From CALBPI01 sp039821605 (GTDB taxonomy: Bacteria; Pseudomonadota; Gammaproteobacteria; Steroidobacterales; Woeseiaceae), in NCBI GenBank assembly GCA_039821605.1, contig JBCBNV010000001.1, positions 744,001 to 808,000 of the forward strand: a stretch of 64,000 bases of DNA. The letters are read 5' to 3'. A model generated the notes under the pieces. The model was not told where the DNA came from, did not search any database, and worked only from the letters and a program-made list of their open reading frames with translations. Made by a program: the position numbers and the translations under genes. Below are positions 20,301-27,993 of this stretch, piece after piece. The first letter of the stretch is position 1. Each line of letters opens with the position of its first letter.

Positions 20301-21248
20301 GTGCTCAAACGCGAGCTGGCGCCGCAAGTGCAGGCGGAGACGCGCGAGCATGCGCCCAAGGCGGCGCGAAGCGACACAACGCCAAGACGCGAATGGCGCT
20401 TCGAGCCCATCCCCGAATCACAGACCGAGGCGCGCGGCGACCTGACGCTGACCGTGTACCCCGCGCTGCGCGAGCGCGGTGGGGGCGTCATCGTTCACCC
20501 GTTTCTCGATGCCGGTGAGGCACAACGCGCCCACAACGCAGCCGTGCTCGCGTTATTGGGCTATCGGTTCGCGCAGCAACTGAAGGCGCTGCGCAAGACG
20601 CTGCTTGCCGATCGCGGCATTCAGCTGCGCTGGGCGGCACATGATGACCCGGGCGGGGCGCAACTCATTGAGGACGTGCAGCGCGCCACACTGCAACGCG
20701 CGTTTGGCGACCGGTTTGCCGGCATACGCGATGACGACGCGTGGCGGGCCTTATGCGAGGCGCACGCGCACGAAGTCGTGGAGGCGGGCGAACAGGTCCT
20801 TGCCGTGCTGCGCGATGTGCTCGCGGCTGAGGTGTCTTGCCGTGGGGCGCTCGACGCGGCGCCGGAGCATGTCGTCGACGCTCGCGATGACGTGCGCGTG
20901 CAGCTTGTGCGGCTCGTGCATCCGGGCTTTCTCGCCGATACACCGGCGGCGCGGCTCGACGATCTGCCGCGATTCCTTGAAGCGGCGCGCCTGCGGCTCG
21001 AGCGCGTGGCCTCAAACACGGCGCGCGACCACGATTCGATGGCCATGGTGCACAGCCTCGAGGCGCGCATGCGGGCGTTTGACCGCGCCACACCGACACC
21101 GGAGCAGAGCGATGCCCTGGAGGCCTTCCGCTGGCTCATCGAGGAGCTGCGCGTGTCGTTGTTCGCCCAGACGCTGGGCACCCGCGAGAAAGTCTCCGCC
21201 AAGCGCCTCGAGAAGCGCTGGGAAGACATTCTGCGGATGGCGGCCTGA
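17391..21248 (+). CDS. hrpA: ATP-dependent RNA helicase HrpA
   Basis: A 1285-residue DEAH-box helicase of the HrpA family (E. coli 1300 residues), acting in RNA processing and ribosome rescue. Helicase core: Walker A GETGSGKTT (78-86), TQPRRIAARAVA, motif II DEAH, SAT, and motif VI QRAGRCGR. Then HA2 and OB-fold domains and the long HrpA-specific C-terminal region (DUF3418-type). The gene follows the kinase by 21 bp but seems to have its own promoter. It ends 2 bp before the convergent slipin stop. Confidence 0.97.
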   Translation: MTRSPMPRADDLMLRDAHALATGKRLNQDILDHSQAQRAAREALTLTHEGGDAELPIAEHREAIIGALQSHRVIVVSGETGSGKTTQLPRYAVAAGFGRRAMIGHTQPRRIAARAVASRIADLCGVTLGEGVGYAVRFDDRSAPNTLVRVMTDGILLNALQRDPLLLDYEVIIVDEAHERSLNIDFLLGYLKRLLDKRDDLRIVITSATIDHARFAAHFGDAPVIEVSGRGYPVTLRYADTAVATDDSRKLARQVAEAVDTVLSERLAEGAPDLLVFLPGEREIRDAERAIGKRRGPDVDVLPLYGRLSDKDQARVFQAAGRRRVVLATNVAETSITVPRIGAVIDSGLARISRYAHRSRVQRLGVEPVSQASADQRAGRCGRIGPGLCLRLYPEPDYESRDAFTDPEILRTNLASVVLQMAALGLGDPLDFPFLDAPAAASVDDARRLLAELGALGGKRRITKLGRRIARLPLDPRLARMLVTDTDPQTRAIVTVIVAALSIQDPRLRPPDQAEAADTAHAAFEVPGSDFLGLYALWTAAHEQRASLGRRAYERWCESNFLSPRRMREWGEVFTQLARLVAADRNQLPPPASVVDERADRVHRAVLSGLLSHVGTHEANGEYVGAGGRRFWLHPASTLHGRTPRWVMALEIVQTRRRLARHVARVDARWLPRIAGRLVEYEYQQPYWNARRGRVEAKRTSLLYGLVIEAGKRVDFGAIDAAAARGVFLRDALAADRVGLDAEFLAHNRAVLESVAGIAGRLRRRVEIGPAALAARYAACLPESVIDRRSLVRWLAKATPDERARLHFTQDDLTGEALDDDALADMPEKVELAGNRLKIDYQFAPDRADDGASVVVPAALLPAITMSQVETSIPGLMARRIEARLRALPKASRRQLHPIREVSNRLVTRLGELGTRGSLDARLSALLATEFRVEVSPDTWADLVEPEYLKPAIRVVDDSGRALGSGRDLDVLKRELAPQVQAETREHAPKAARSDTTPRREWRFEPIPESQTEARGDLTLTVYPALRERGGGVIVHPFLDAGEAQRAHNAAVLALLGYRFAQQLKALRKTLLADRGIQLRWAAHDDPGGAQLIEDVQRATLQRAFGDRFAGIRDDDAWRALCEAHAHEVVEAGEQVLAVLRDVLAAEVSCRGALDAAPEHVVDARDDVRVQLVRLVHPGFLADTPAARLDDLPRFLEAARLRLERVASNTARDHDSMAMVHSLEARMRAFDRATPTPEQSDALEAFRWLIEELRVSLFAQTLGTREKVSAKRLEKRWEDILRMAA

Positions 21249-21250
21249 GC

Positions 21251-22033
21251 CTAGCTGTCCTTCGGTTTCCCGCCGTTACCGGACACCGATTCCGCGATGC
21301 CCATGAGCGGCTCTATGAGATCCATGGGCAGCGGGAACACGATTGTTGTGGTCTGCTCGCCCGCGATGTCCTTGAGCGTTTGCAGATAACGCAGCTGCAG
21401 CGCCTGCTTTTCGCCCGCGAGCATACGTGCAGCCTCAGCCAGCTTCTGTGCAGCCTGCTGCTCGCCTTCGGCGTTGATCACCTTCGCGCGACGCGAGCGC
21501 TCGGCTTCAGCCTGCTGGGCGATGGCGCGGATCATGCTCTCATCGAGGTCGACGTGCTTGATCTCGACGTTGGCGACTTTGATGCCCCAGTTGTCGGTTC
21601 GTGTGTCGAGGATCGCCTGAATGTCGGCGTTGAGTTTGTCGCGCTCGCTGAGCATGTCGTCGAGCTCGTGCTGACCCAGTACAGAACGCAGCGTGGTTTG
21701 TGCGAGCTGGCTGGTTGCCTCGAATACGTTGGCGACATTGATGATGGCCTTGTCGGCCGCCACGATACGGAAGTAGATGACCGCATTGACCTTGACCGAG
21801 ACGTTATCTTTGGAGATGACGTCCTGGGTTGGCACGTCCATGACGTTGACACGCAGATCGACGATCGTGGCCTTCTGCAGGAACGGGATGAGCAGGATCA
21901 GGCCCGGCCCCTTAACCGTCTGGTAGCGACCCAGAAAGAACACAACGCCGCGCTCGTACTCCTGCAGGATCTTGATGGCGTTGACGAGAAAAATGACGAC
22001 GAGCACGCCGACAAATCCGAGGATGACTTCCAT
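21251..22033 (-). CDS. Slipin (SPFH/stomatin-domain membrane protein)
   Basis: A 260-residue stomatin-like protein. One N-terminal membrane hairpin or helix (3-23), then the SPFH domain (from KILQEYERGVVFFLGRY), then a coiled coil rich in Ala/Glu (AEAERSRRAKVINAEGEQQA) and a hydrophobic C-terminal end used for oligomerisation. Slipins form scaffold-like rings in the membrane and are typically paired with an NfeD protease that cleaves their C-terminal region. The partner gene lies directly upstream (36 bp), so this is the classic NfeD-slipin operon. Confidence 0.93.
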   Translation of the reverse strand: MEVILGFVGVLVVIFLVNAIKILQEYERGVVFFLGRYQTVKGPGLILLIPFLQKATIVDLRVNVMDVPTQDVISKDNVSVKVNAVIYFRIVAADKAIINVANVFEATSQLAQTTLRSVLGQHELDDMLSERDKLNADIQAILDTRTDNWGIKVANVEIKHVDLDESMIRAIAQQAEAERSRRAKVINAEGEQQAAQKLAEAARMLAGEKQALQLRYLQTLKDIAGEQTTTIVFPLPMDLIEPLMGIAESVSGNGGKPKDS

Positions 22034-22069
22034 ACCGGGCTCCGATTAATTCAATGAACAGGGTGCTGA

Positions 22070-23548
22070 CTAGCGGCGCTTGACGGGCGATACGTGCACG
22101 GTCAGTCCGTCGACTTGCGTGACCTGGAGCGTCTCGCCGGCCCGGACCGGGCCGTCGCTGACGGCGTGCCAGCGCTCGCTCTCAAGCCAGACGAAGCCTT
22201 CGCCGTCGAAATCATCGATGGCGACCGCTTGATGCTTCTTCATGCCGACGACGCCCGTGACGGCACCTTTCGTGTGCAATCGGCGGGCGTATGCGGCGGT
22301 CGCGAAGGTGAGGCCACCGACGACCGCGGCGATGCCGCCGACGCTGAGTCGGGAGATCTCAAAGCCGGGCACGCCCGTGTCGAACGCCATAATGGCGCCG
22401 ACGACAAACGCAATGATCCCGCCGAGACCGAGCGCGCCGAACGAGGGGACAAAGACTTCGGCAACCATGAGCAGGACGCCGAGCAGGATTAGTCCCAGCC
22501 CCACGTAATTCACGGGCATGACCTGTAGCGCGTAGGCGGCCAGCAGAAGACAGATGGCGCCGATGACGCCGGGCACGATGGCGCCCGGGTTGAAGGCCTC
22601 GAACCACAGGCCGTAGACGCCCACGAGCACAAGCAGCACAGCAATTGACGGGTCCGAAATGACGAGCAGCAGTTTCTGGCGCCAGGTCGGCTCGAAAAAG
22701 GCGATATCGCCGCCGGCCGTGGCCAGCGTCACGGTGTCACCACCGTCGAGCACCACATCGGTGCCATCAACGACCAGGAGTAACTCTTCCAGATTGCTCG
22801 CGAGCACGTCGGCGACATTCTGTTCGACGGCCTCGCGCGCGGTCAGCGTGGCGCCGTCGCGCACCGCCTTTTCTGCCCAGTCCGCGTTGCGGTCGTGGCG
22901 CTCAGCCAGGGTGCGAATGTAGGACACGGCATCATTGATGATCTTGCGGCCCATGGCGCTCGGGTTGCGTTCGGGCTCGGCAGGGCTGTCTTCTGCGGCT
23001 GCGTCCTCGGCAGCCGTATCTTCGTCCGCCGCGTCATCGGACGCCTCCACGGCATCGCGAACGGCGTCTGCGACCTCATCGGCGCCGTCGCTGCCAGGGC
23101 GCCCCGGGGCGTCATCATCGGTCACGCCACTGCCGCCGATATCCACGGGCGTCGCGGCACCCAGATTGCTCGTGGGGTGCATCGCAGCCACGTGGCTTGC
23201 GAGCAGGATGTAGGTGCCCGCACTGGCTGCGCGCGCGCCGCCCGGTCCGACCCACGTTGCGACGGGAATCGGGGAGGCGAGGATCTCGCTCACGATGTCG
23301 CGCATGGCGCTGTCCAGACCGCCCGGCGTGTCCATGCGCAGGACGATGAGATCGGCATCCGCCTCGATGGCCTTGCGCATGCCCGTGCGAACGATTTCTG
23401 CCGTGGCCGCACCGATGCCGCCTTCGATGTCGATGACGTAGGCACCGGCCGCATGGGCCGCGTGGGACAACGCCGCTGTGGCAGCCAGTGTCCCGAAGAA
23501 CACCGACGCGACGCGGCGTGCTGCTTGGCTTAGTCTTGCGAGCTTCAT
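22070..23548 (-). CDS. NfeD-type membrane serine protease (ClpP class)
   Basis: A 492-residue long-form NfeD. Signal sequence (1-33); ClpP-like protease domain with the nucleophile Ser in GGARAASAGTYI and the LRMDTPGGL strand; four transmembrane helices (about 290-420); and a C-terminal OB-fold NfeD domain. An unusual feature is an acidic Asp/Glu/Ala-rich stretch of roughly 50 residues, inserted between the NLGAATPV loop and the KIINDAVSYIRTLAERH helix. It is in an operon with the slipin gene downstream. The gene is divergent from the asparaginase-like gene. Confidence 0.92.
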   Translation of the reverse strand: MKLARLSQAARRVASVFFGTLAATAALSHAAHAAGAYVIDIEGGIGAATAEIVRTGMRKAIEADADLIVLRMDTPGGLDSAMRDIVSEILASPIPVATWVGPGGARAASAGTYILLASHVAAMHPTSNLGAATPVDIGGSGVTDDDAPGRPGSDGADEVADAVRDAVEASDDAADEDTAAEDAAAEDSPAEPERNPSAMGRKIINDAVSYIRTLAERHDRNADWAEKAVRDGATLTAREAVEQNVADVLASNLEELLLVVDGTDVVLDGGDTVTLATAGGDIAFFEPTWRQKLLLVISDPSIAVLLVLVGVYGLWFEAFNPGAIVPGVIGAICLLLAAYALQVMPVNYVGLGLILLGVLLMVAEVFVPSFGALGLGGIIAFVVGAIMAFDTGVPGFEISRLSVGGIAAVVGGLTFATAAYARRLHTKGAVTGVVGMKKHQAVAIDDFDGEGFVWLESERWHAVSDGPVRAGETLQVTQVDGLTVHVSPVKRR

Positions 23549-23614
23549 AACCGCATTTTAGCACCCCGATACCCGGTCACCGTAGATCATGCGTCCAAGG
23601 GGTGTCGGACGGCG

Positions 23615-23620
23615 TACAAT
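23615..23620 (+). promoter_or_regulatory. Putative -10 box of the asparaginase-like gene
   Basis: TACAAT lies 29-34 bp before the likely GTG start and downstream of an in-frame ATG at 23589, arguing that the ATG is not the start. AGGGGG at 23632-23637 would serve as ribosome binding site. Confidence 0.35.
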
Positions 23621-23648
23621 AATCAGTGACCTAGGGGGCATCTTGGGC

Positions 23649-24164
23649 GTGGCGCGAATCAAGTTTTTCACTACTGGCGGGACGATAGACAAGGTCTACT
23701 TCGACGCCGCAAGTGCGTTCGAAGTCGGCGAGTCCGTCATCGAACAGCTCCTGCGCGAAGCCCTCGTCGACTTCGAGTTCGAGTGTGTATCGCTGATGCG
23801 CAAGGACAGCCTCGAAATGACCGATGACGACCGCGCGAGCATTCGCACGGCGGTCGAATCCGACGCGGCCACTCGCATCATTGTCACGCACGGCACCGAC
23901 ACCATGGTCGATACGGCGCTCGCGCTCGAGGGGCTCGACGGTAAGACCATCGTGCTCACGGGCGCGTTGACACCCGCGCGATTCCGGTCGACAGACGCTA
24001 TTTTTAACGTCGGCATGGCTGTCGCGGCCGCCCAGAGTCTTCCCGCTGGCGTCTACGTTACGATGAGCGGCCAGGTGTTCGCGGCCGGCGATGTCGTCAA
24101 GAACCGCGACCGAAACCGATTTGAGGTGCGGCCCGCGGGCGGCGCAACGGGCAGCAATGCCTGA
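23649..24164 (+). CDS. Asparaginase-like domain protein (N-terminal domain only)
   Basis: A 171-residue protein (start GTG 23649; TTG 23643 is possible). It carries the L-asparaginase N-terminal signatures: FFTTGGTIDK with the nucleophilic Thr, and VTHGTDTMVDTA with the second Thr/Asp pair and the following Leu-rich helix. It ends before the second domain of classical asparaginases (about 330 residues), so it belongs to the short asparaginase-domain family; enzymatic activity is not certain. It ends 12 bp before the metallohydrolase gene, probably in the same operon. Confidence 0.8.
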   Translation: MARIKFFTTGGTIDKVYFDAASAFEVGESVIEQLLREALVDFEFECVSLMRKDSLEMTDDDRASIRTAVESDAATRIIVTHGTDTMVDTALALEGLDGKTIVLTGALTPARFRSTDAIFNVGMAVAAAQSLPAGVYVTMSGQVFAAGDVVKNRDRNRFEVRPAGGATGSNA

Positions 24165-24176
24165 CAGGAGCATGCA

Positions 24177-25067
24177 ATGAGAAAGACCGTTATCGCCATG
24201 ACACTGGCACTCGCCGCAGCGCAGCCCGCAGCGGCGCAGAACCCCATGGAGAATGTCGAAATCACCGTGCTGCCAGTCGGCGACGGGCTGTACATGCTCA
24301 TGGGTCGCGGCGGCAACCTGGGTTTGTCCGTCGGCGACGATGCCACATTCCTTATTGACGACCAGTTCGCGCCGCTCACCGACAAGATCGTGGCGGCCGT
24401 TGCCACGGTGACAGACCGGCCTATCGACTACGTGCTCAACACCCACTGGCATTTCGACCACACGGGTGGCAACGAGAACCTCGGTGACAGCACGGTGATC
24501 ATGGCCCACGACAACGTGCGCAAGCGCATGGCCGAGGGCCAGTTCCTCGAGGCGTTCCAGATGCAGATCGACCCGGCCCCCGAGGTCGCGCTGCCCGTGT
24601 TGACGTTCAATGACACGCTCACGCTGCACGTGAACACCCTGACCATCCATGGCTTTCACATCGAGCATGCGCACACGGACGGGGACACGCTCGTGCACTT
24701 CGAAGAGGCCAACGTGGTGCACATGGGCGACACGTTCTTCAACGGCATCTACCCGTTCGTCGACCTCGAGAGCGGCGGCGACGTGGAGGGCATGATCGAA
24801 GCTGTCGACGCCGTGCTGGCGCTCGCCGATGACGAGACCAAAATCATTCCGGGGCACGGCCCTCTGGCCGATCGCAAGGTGCTTATGGGTTACCGCGCCA
24901 TGCTGGCCGGTGTGCGCGATAACGTGGCCAAGGGCATTGCCGAGGATTTGAGCCTCGAAGAGATTCAGGCGACGAAGCCCTCGGCGCCATTCGACGCCGA
25001 GTTCGGTGATGGCTTCGTACCGCCCGATCGCTTCGTTGCGGCCGTCTATGGGTCGCTGACGAACTGA
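24177..25067 (+). CDS. Secreted MBL-fold metallohydrolase
   Basis: A 296-residue exported protein (signal peptide 1-20, AAA-Q). The metallo-beta-lactamase-fold zinc motif HWHFDH is at residues 90-95 (H90, H92, D94, H95), then H in EHAHTDGDT, D in HMGDTFF and H in PGHGPLAD, so both metal sites are complete. It resembles the quinoprotein relay/B3-like MBL group annotated as periplasmic hydrolases. Substrate unknown; there is no evidence that it is a beta-lactamase. It converges on the aldehyde dehydrogenase gene with 12 bp between. Confidence 0.85.
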   Translation: MRKTVIAMTLALAAAQPAAAQNPMENVEITVLPVGDGLYMLMGRGGNLGLSVGDDATFLIDDQFAPLTDKIVAAVATVTDRPIDYVLNTHWHFDHTGGNENLGDSTVIMAHDNVRKRMAEGQFLEAFQMQIDPAPEVALPVLTFNDTLTLHVNTLTIHGFHIEHAHTDGDTLVHFEEANVVHMGDTFFNGIYPFVDLESGGDVEGMIEAVDAVLALADDETKIIPGHGPLADRKVLMGYRAMLAGVRDNVAKGIAEDLSLEEIQATKPSAPFDAEFGDGFVPPDRFVAAVYGSLTN

Positions 25068-25079
25068 GTCGTGCGGCGA

Positions 25080-26603
25080 TTATCCCAGGTCGAAATTGAT
25101 GCCCTGGGCCAGCGGCAGGTCCGTGCCGTAGTTGATCGTGTTGGTCTGGCGGCGCATATAGGCCTGCCAGGAATCGCTGCCGGCCTCGCGACCGCCGCCG
25201 GTCTCCTTTTCGCCACCGAATGCGCCACCGACTTCGGCGCCGGACGTGCCGATATTGACGTTGGCGATACCGCAGTCTGAACCGCTGGCCGCGAGGAACT
25301 GCTCGGCGCGTTGCAGGTTGTCCGTGAAGATCGCCGAGGACAGGCCCTGGCGCACGTCGTTCTGCATTGCGATGGCCTCGTCGAGCGTGTCGAAGCCGAT
25401 CACGTAGAGCAGCGGTGCAAAGGTCTCGTTCTGCACGATGTCCCAGTGGTTCTCTGCCGTGGCGATCGCGGGTGTCACGAAGTTGCCTGGACGGTCGAGG
25501 CGTTCGCCGCCCGTGAGCAGCTTGCCGCCCGCGTCGCGAACGGCGGCTATTGCGTTTTCGAAGCGCTCGACCGATGCCTCGTCGATGAGCGGACCCATGA
25601 GGGTCGCGTCGTCGAGCGGGTCGCCGATTCGCACCTGTTTGTAGGCGCCAACGAGTTTCTCGAGCAACTCGTCGCGGCGACTCGCGTGCACGAATACGCG
25701 GCGCGTCGTCGTGCAACGCTGGCCTGCCGTGCCAACGGCGCCGAACACAATGGCCGGCACGGCCAGGTCCATGTTGGCGAACTCATCCACGATGAGCGCG
25801 TTGTTGCCGCCGAGCTCGAGCAGGGAACGGCCCATGCGACGCGCCACCTGTGCGCCAACGCTGTTGCCGACTTCGCAGCTGCCCGTGAAGCTCATGAGGT
25901 CGATGCGGCGGTCGTCGACGAACTGTGTCGCGAGCGCGTTCTCGGCGTCGTTGAACAGGTGCATGATCGGCGGCAGGTCCATGTCGGCCAGCGCCTCGTT
26001 GCAGACCTTCTGCACGGCCACGCCGCAGAGCGGCGTTTTCGGCGAGGGCTTCCAGATGCACACGTTGCCCGCGATGGCCGCGATGAAGGCGTTCCAGGAC
26101 CAGACGGCGACCGGGAAGTTGAACGCCGAGATGATGCCGACGAGCCCCAACGGGTGCCACTGCTCGTACATGCGGTGTTGCGGGCGCTCCGAGTGCATCG
26201 TCTTGCCGTACATCATGCGCGACTGGCCCACGGCGAAGTCGGCGATATCGATCATCTCCTGAACCTCACCCACGCCCTCGGCCTTGATCTTGCCGTTCTC
26301 GAGGCTCACGAGGCTGCCCAGTGCGTCCAGGTTGTCGCGCAGCGCGTTGCCCATGCGACGCACGGCTTCGCCGCGCGCGGGTGCGGGTACCGTGCGCCAG
26401 ACGGCGAAGGCCTCGCGTGCGGCAGCAACGATGCGTTCGTAATCTTCGGCGCTCGAATTGCCGACATGGGCAATGGTCTCGCCCGTGGTGGGGTTGATCG
26501 AGGCGATGCGGCCTGCACCGGCGTCAGCCAGCGGCGTACCGCCAATCCAGCTACCGGCATTGTCGGCGCCGAGGCCGAGCTGTTCGAGTACGGGGTGGGT
26601 CAT
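25080..26603 (-). CDS. amaB: ALDH7-family aldehyde dehydrogenase (alpha-aminoadipic semialdehyde dehydrogenase-like)
   Basis: A 507-residue NAD-dependent aldehyde dehydrogenase. Rossmann motif GSCEVGNSV, general base Glu in LELGGNNALIV, and nucleophile Cys in GTAGQRCTTTRR. The QRCTTTRR sequence, the N-terminal PTTGETIAHV, and the C-terminal INYGTDLPLAQGINF are typical of ALDH7A1/AmaB (piperideine-6-carboxylate dehydrogenase), which oxidises aminoadipate semialdehyde in lysine breakdown. The saccharopine dehydrogenase-like gene directly upstream (19 bp) supports that role. Confidence 0.88.
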   Translation of the reverse strand: MTHPVLEQLGLGADNAGSWIGGTPLADAGAGRIASINPTTGETIAHVGNSSAEDYERIVAAAREAFAVWRTVPAPARGEAVRRMGNALRDNLDALGSLVSLENGKIKAEGVGEVQEMIDIADFAVGQSRMMYGKTMHSERPQHRMYEQWHPLGLVGIISAFNFPVAVWSWNAFIAAIAGNVCIWKPSPKTPLCGVAVQKVCNEALADMDLPPIMHLFNDAENALATQFVDDRRIDLMSFTGSCEVGNSVGAQVARRMGRSLLELGGNNALIVDEFANMDLAVPAIVFGAVGTAGQRCTTTRRVFVHASRRDELLEKLVGAYKQVRIGDPLDDATLMGPLIDEASVERFENAIAAVRDAGGKLLTGGERLDRPGNFVTPAIATAENHWDIVQNETFAPLLYVIGFDTLDEAIAMQNDVRQGLSSAIFTDNLQRAEQFLAASGSDCGIANVNIGTSGAEVGGAFGGEKETGGGREAGSDSWQAYMRRQTNTINYGTDLPLAQGINFDLG

Positions 26604-26622
26604 GTTGGGTTCCTCTGTGGGC

Positions 26623-27768
26623 TTACTGCCCCGTGCTGGCCGTGGCGATGGCCAGGGACGAGACGTTGGCGTCGCCGCCGTCGGCGTACCAGCGTCCGAA
26701 TCGGTTGGTCAGAATGTCTTCGAGTGTGAACTGTTCCTGGGCGACGAAGCCCGCGAAGCGGCCCGGTGTCTCGAGCACCTTGTCGACCACGGCGCAGATG
26801 CCGCTGGCCGTCGTGATCTGGATGGCCGACCAGAGCCGGCCCGCCACGCGCTGCGGGTAAACCTTGTTCACGTAGTTCTCTTCGCGCAGCACGCCACCCT
26901 GCACGCCGCGCACGGCGGCGTAGACGATGACCACGTCCTGCAACGTCGCAGGCACGGCGCGCTCGAGAATCAACTTGAGCGTCTCGCGGTCGTCTTTCAG
27001 GCCCAGGCCATTCATGAGCAGGCGCATCTGTTCGCAGTGGCCCGGGTAACGCATGGTCTTGTAGTCCATGTTGCGCACGCGGTCGCGGTAGGTCTCGGCC
27101 AGCGAGCCCAGGCCACCCGAGGTGTTGAAGGCCTCGTAGAGCGTGCCGTCGATCTGGATTTCCTCGAGGCCCTCGAGCGGCAGCACCTGCACGGGTTCGC
27201 CGTCGACGATGCTCGTGCAGAGGTTCGCATACTCGTTGATGACGCCGTCCGTCGACCAGGTCAGCGCGTACTTGAGCGCGTTGCTCGGGTGCTGGGGCAG
27301 GGCGCCCACACGCAGCTGCACGTCACGAACGTCGTCAAAGTGGCTGATGAGTTCGTTGGCGGCGATGCTGATAAAGCCTGGTGCGAGACCGCACTGCGGT
27401 ACGAACGCGGTGTCGGCGCCTTCGGCGAAACCGCGCACGGCCTCGGTGACGGCCACGTCCTCGGTGAGGTCGAAATAGTGCAAGCCCGCATTGCGCGCGG
27501 CCTCGGCTACGGGCGGGTTGCAGAAGAACGGCAGGCTCGAGATCAGCGTGCCGGGCGCGTGCTCGGCAATGTGGGCTGCCAGTGCGGCGGGATCGGTGGC
27601 ATCGAGCGCGAACGGTCGGACGTTGTCGAGACCGTGTCCTTCGGCAACGGTGCGCGCGGCCTGGGCGTCGGCGTCCGCTAGCTGGACGTCGTAGTCGCCG
27701 CTGTCGGCAAGCAGCCCCGACATCAGCGCGCCGATCTTGCCGGCACCGAGAATCAGTACCTTGTGCAT
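26623..27768 (-). CDS. Saccharopine dehydrogenase-like / lysine 6-dehydrogenase-like protein
   Basis: A 381-residue protein. An N-terminal Rossmann fold (ILGAGKIGALMSGLL) is followed by the Sacchrp_dh_C-type domain (QCGLAPGFISIAANEL, TMRYPGHCEQM). I start at ATG 27768, which has AGAGGGG upstream; a second ATG at 27795 lies before this site. Family members convert lysine or saccharopine to aminoadipate semialdehyde. With the ALDH7 gene downstream, the two would form a lysine-to-aminoadipate route. No separate lysine-ketoglutarate reductase is visible, so this protein may act as lysine 6-dehydrogenase (inference). Confidence 0.82.
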   Translation of the reverse strand: MHKVLILGAGKIGALMSGLLADSGDYDVQLADADAQAARTVAEGHGLDNVRPFALDATDPAALAAHIAEHAPGTLISSLPFFCNPPVAEAARNAGLHYFDLTEDVAVTEAVRGFAEGADTAFVPQCGLAPGFISIAANELISHFDDVRDVQLRVGALPQHPSNALKYALTWSTDGVINEYANLCTSIVDGEPVQVLPLEGLEEIQIDGTLYEAFNTSGGLGSLAETYRDRVRNMDYKTMRYPGHCEQMRLLMNGLGLKDDRETLKLILERAVPATLQDVVIVYAAVRGVQGGVLREENYVNKVYPQRVAGRLWSAIQITTASGICAVVDKVLETPGRFAGFVAQEQFTLEDILTNRFGRWYADGGDANVSSLAIATASTGQ

Positions 27769-27993
27769 ACGTTCCAATTCCCCTCTTATTATCAATCACT
27801 TGGGCAGCTCTTGCGGCTGCCGCTGCGCGCCCGTCCCAGGGTGCGCTTCTCTTCAGGTGGCGCGGAGTGTGCCCAATCCGGGACGCCGTGACCACCCACG
27901 GACCACTCGGCAGTTTCTCATGTAACCGTAGGTCATTGGCAGCCTTGCGTTTTCTTTTTGCAGCGCACAAAACCGCTGTGGCACCATCGCGCC

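Noticed and set aside
23589..23648. ATG at 23589 as the start of the asparaginase-like gene
   Set aside because: The likely -10 box TACAAT (23615) and the AGGGGG ribosome binding site lie downstream of it, and the extra residues do not match the family.
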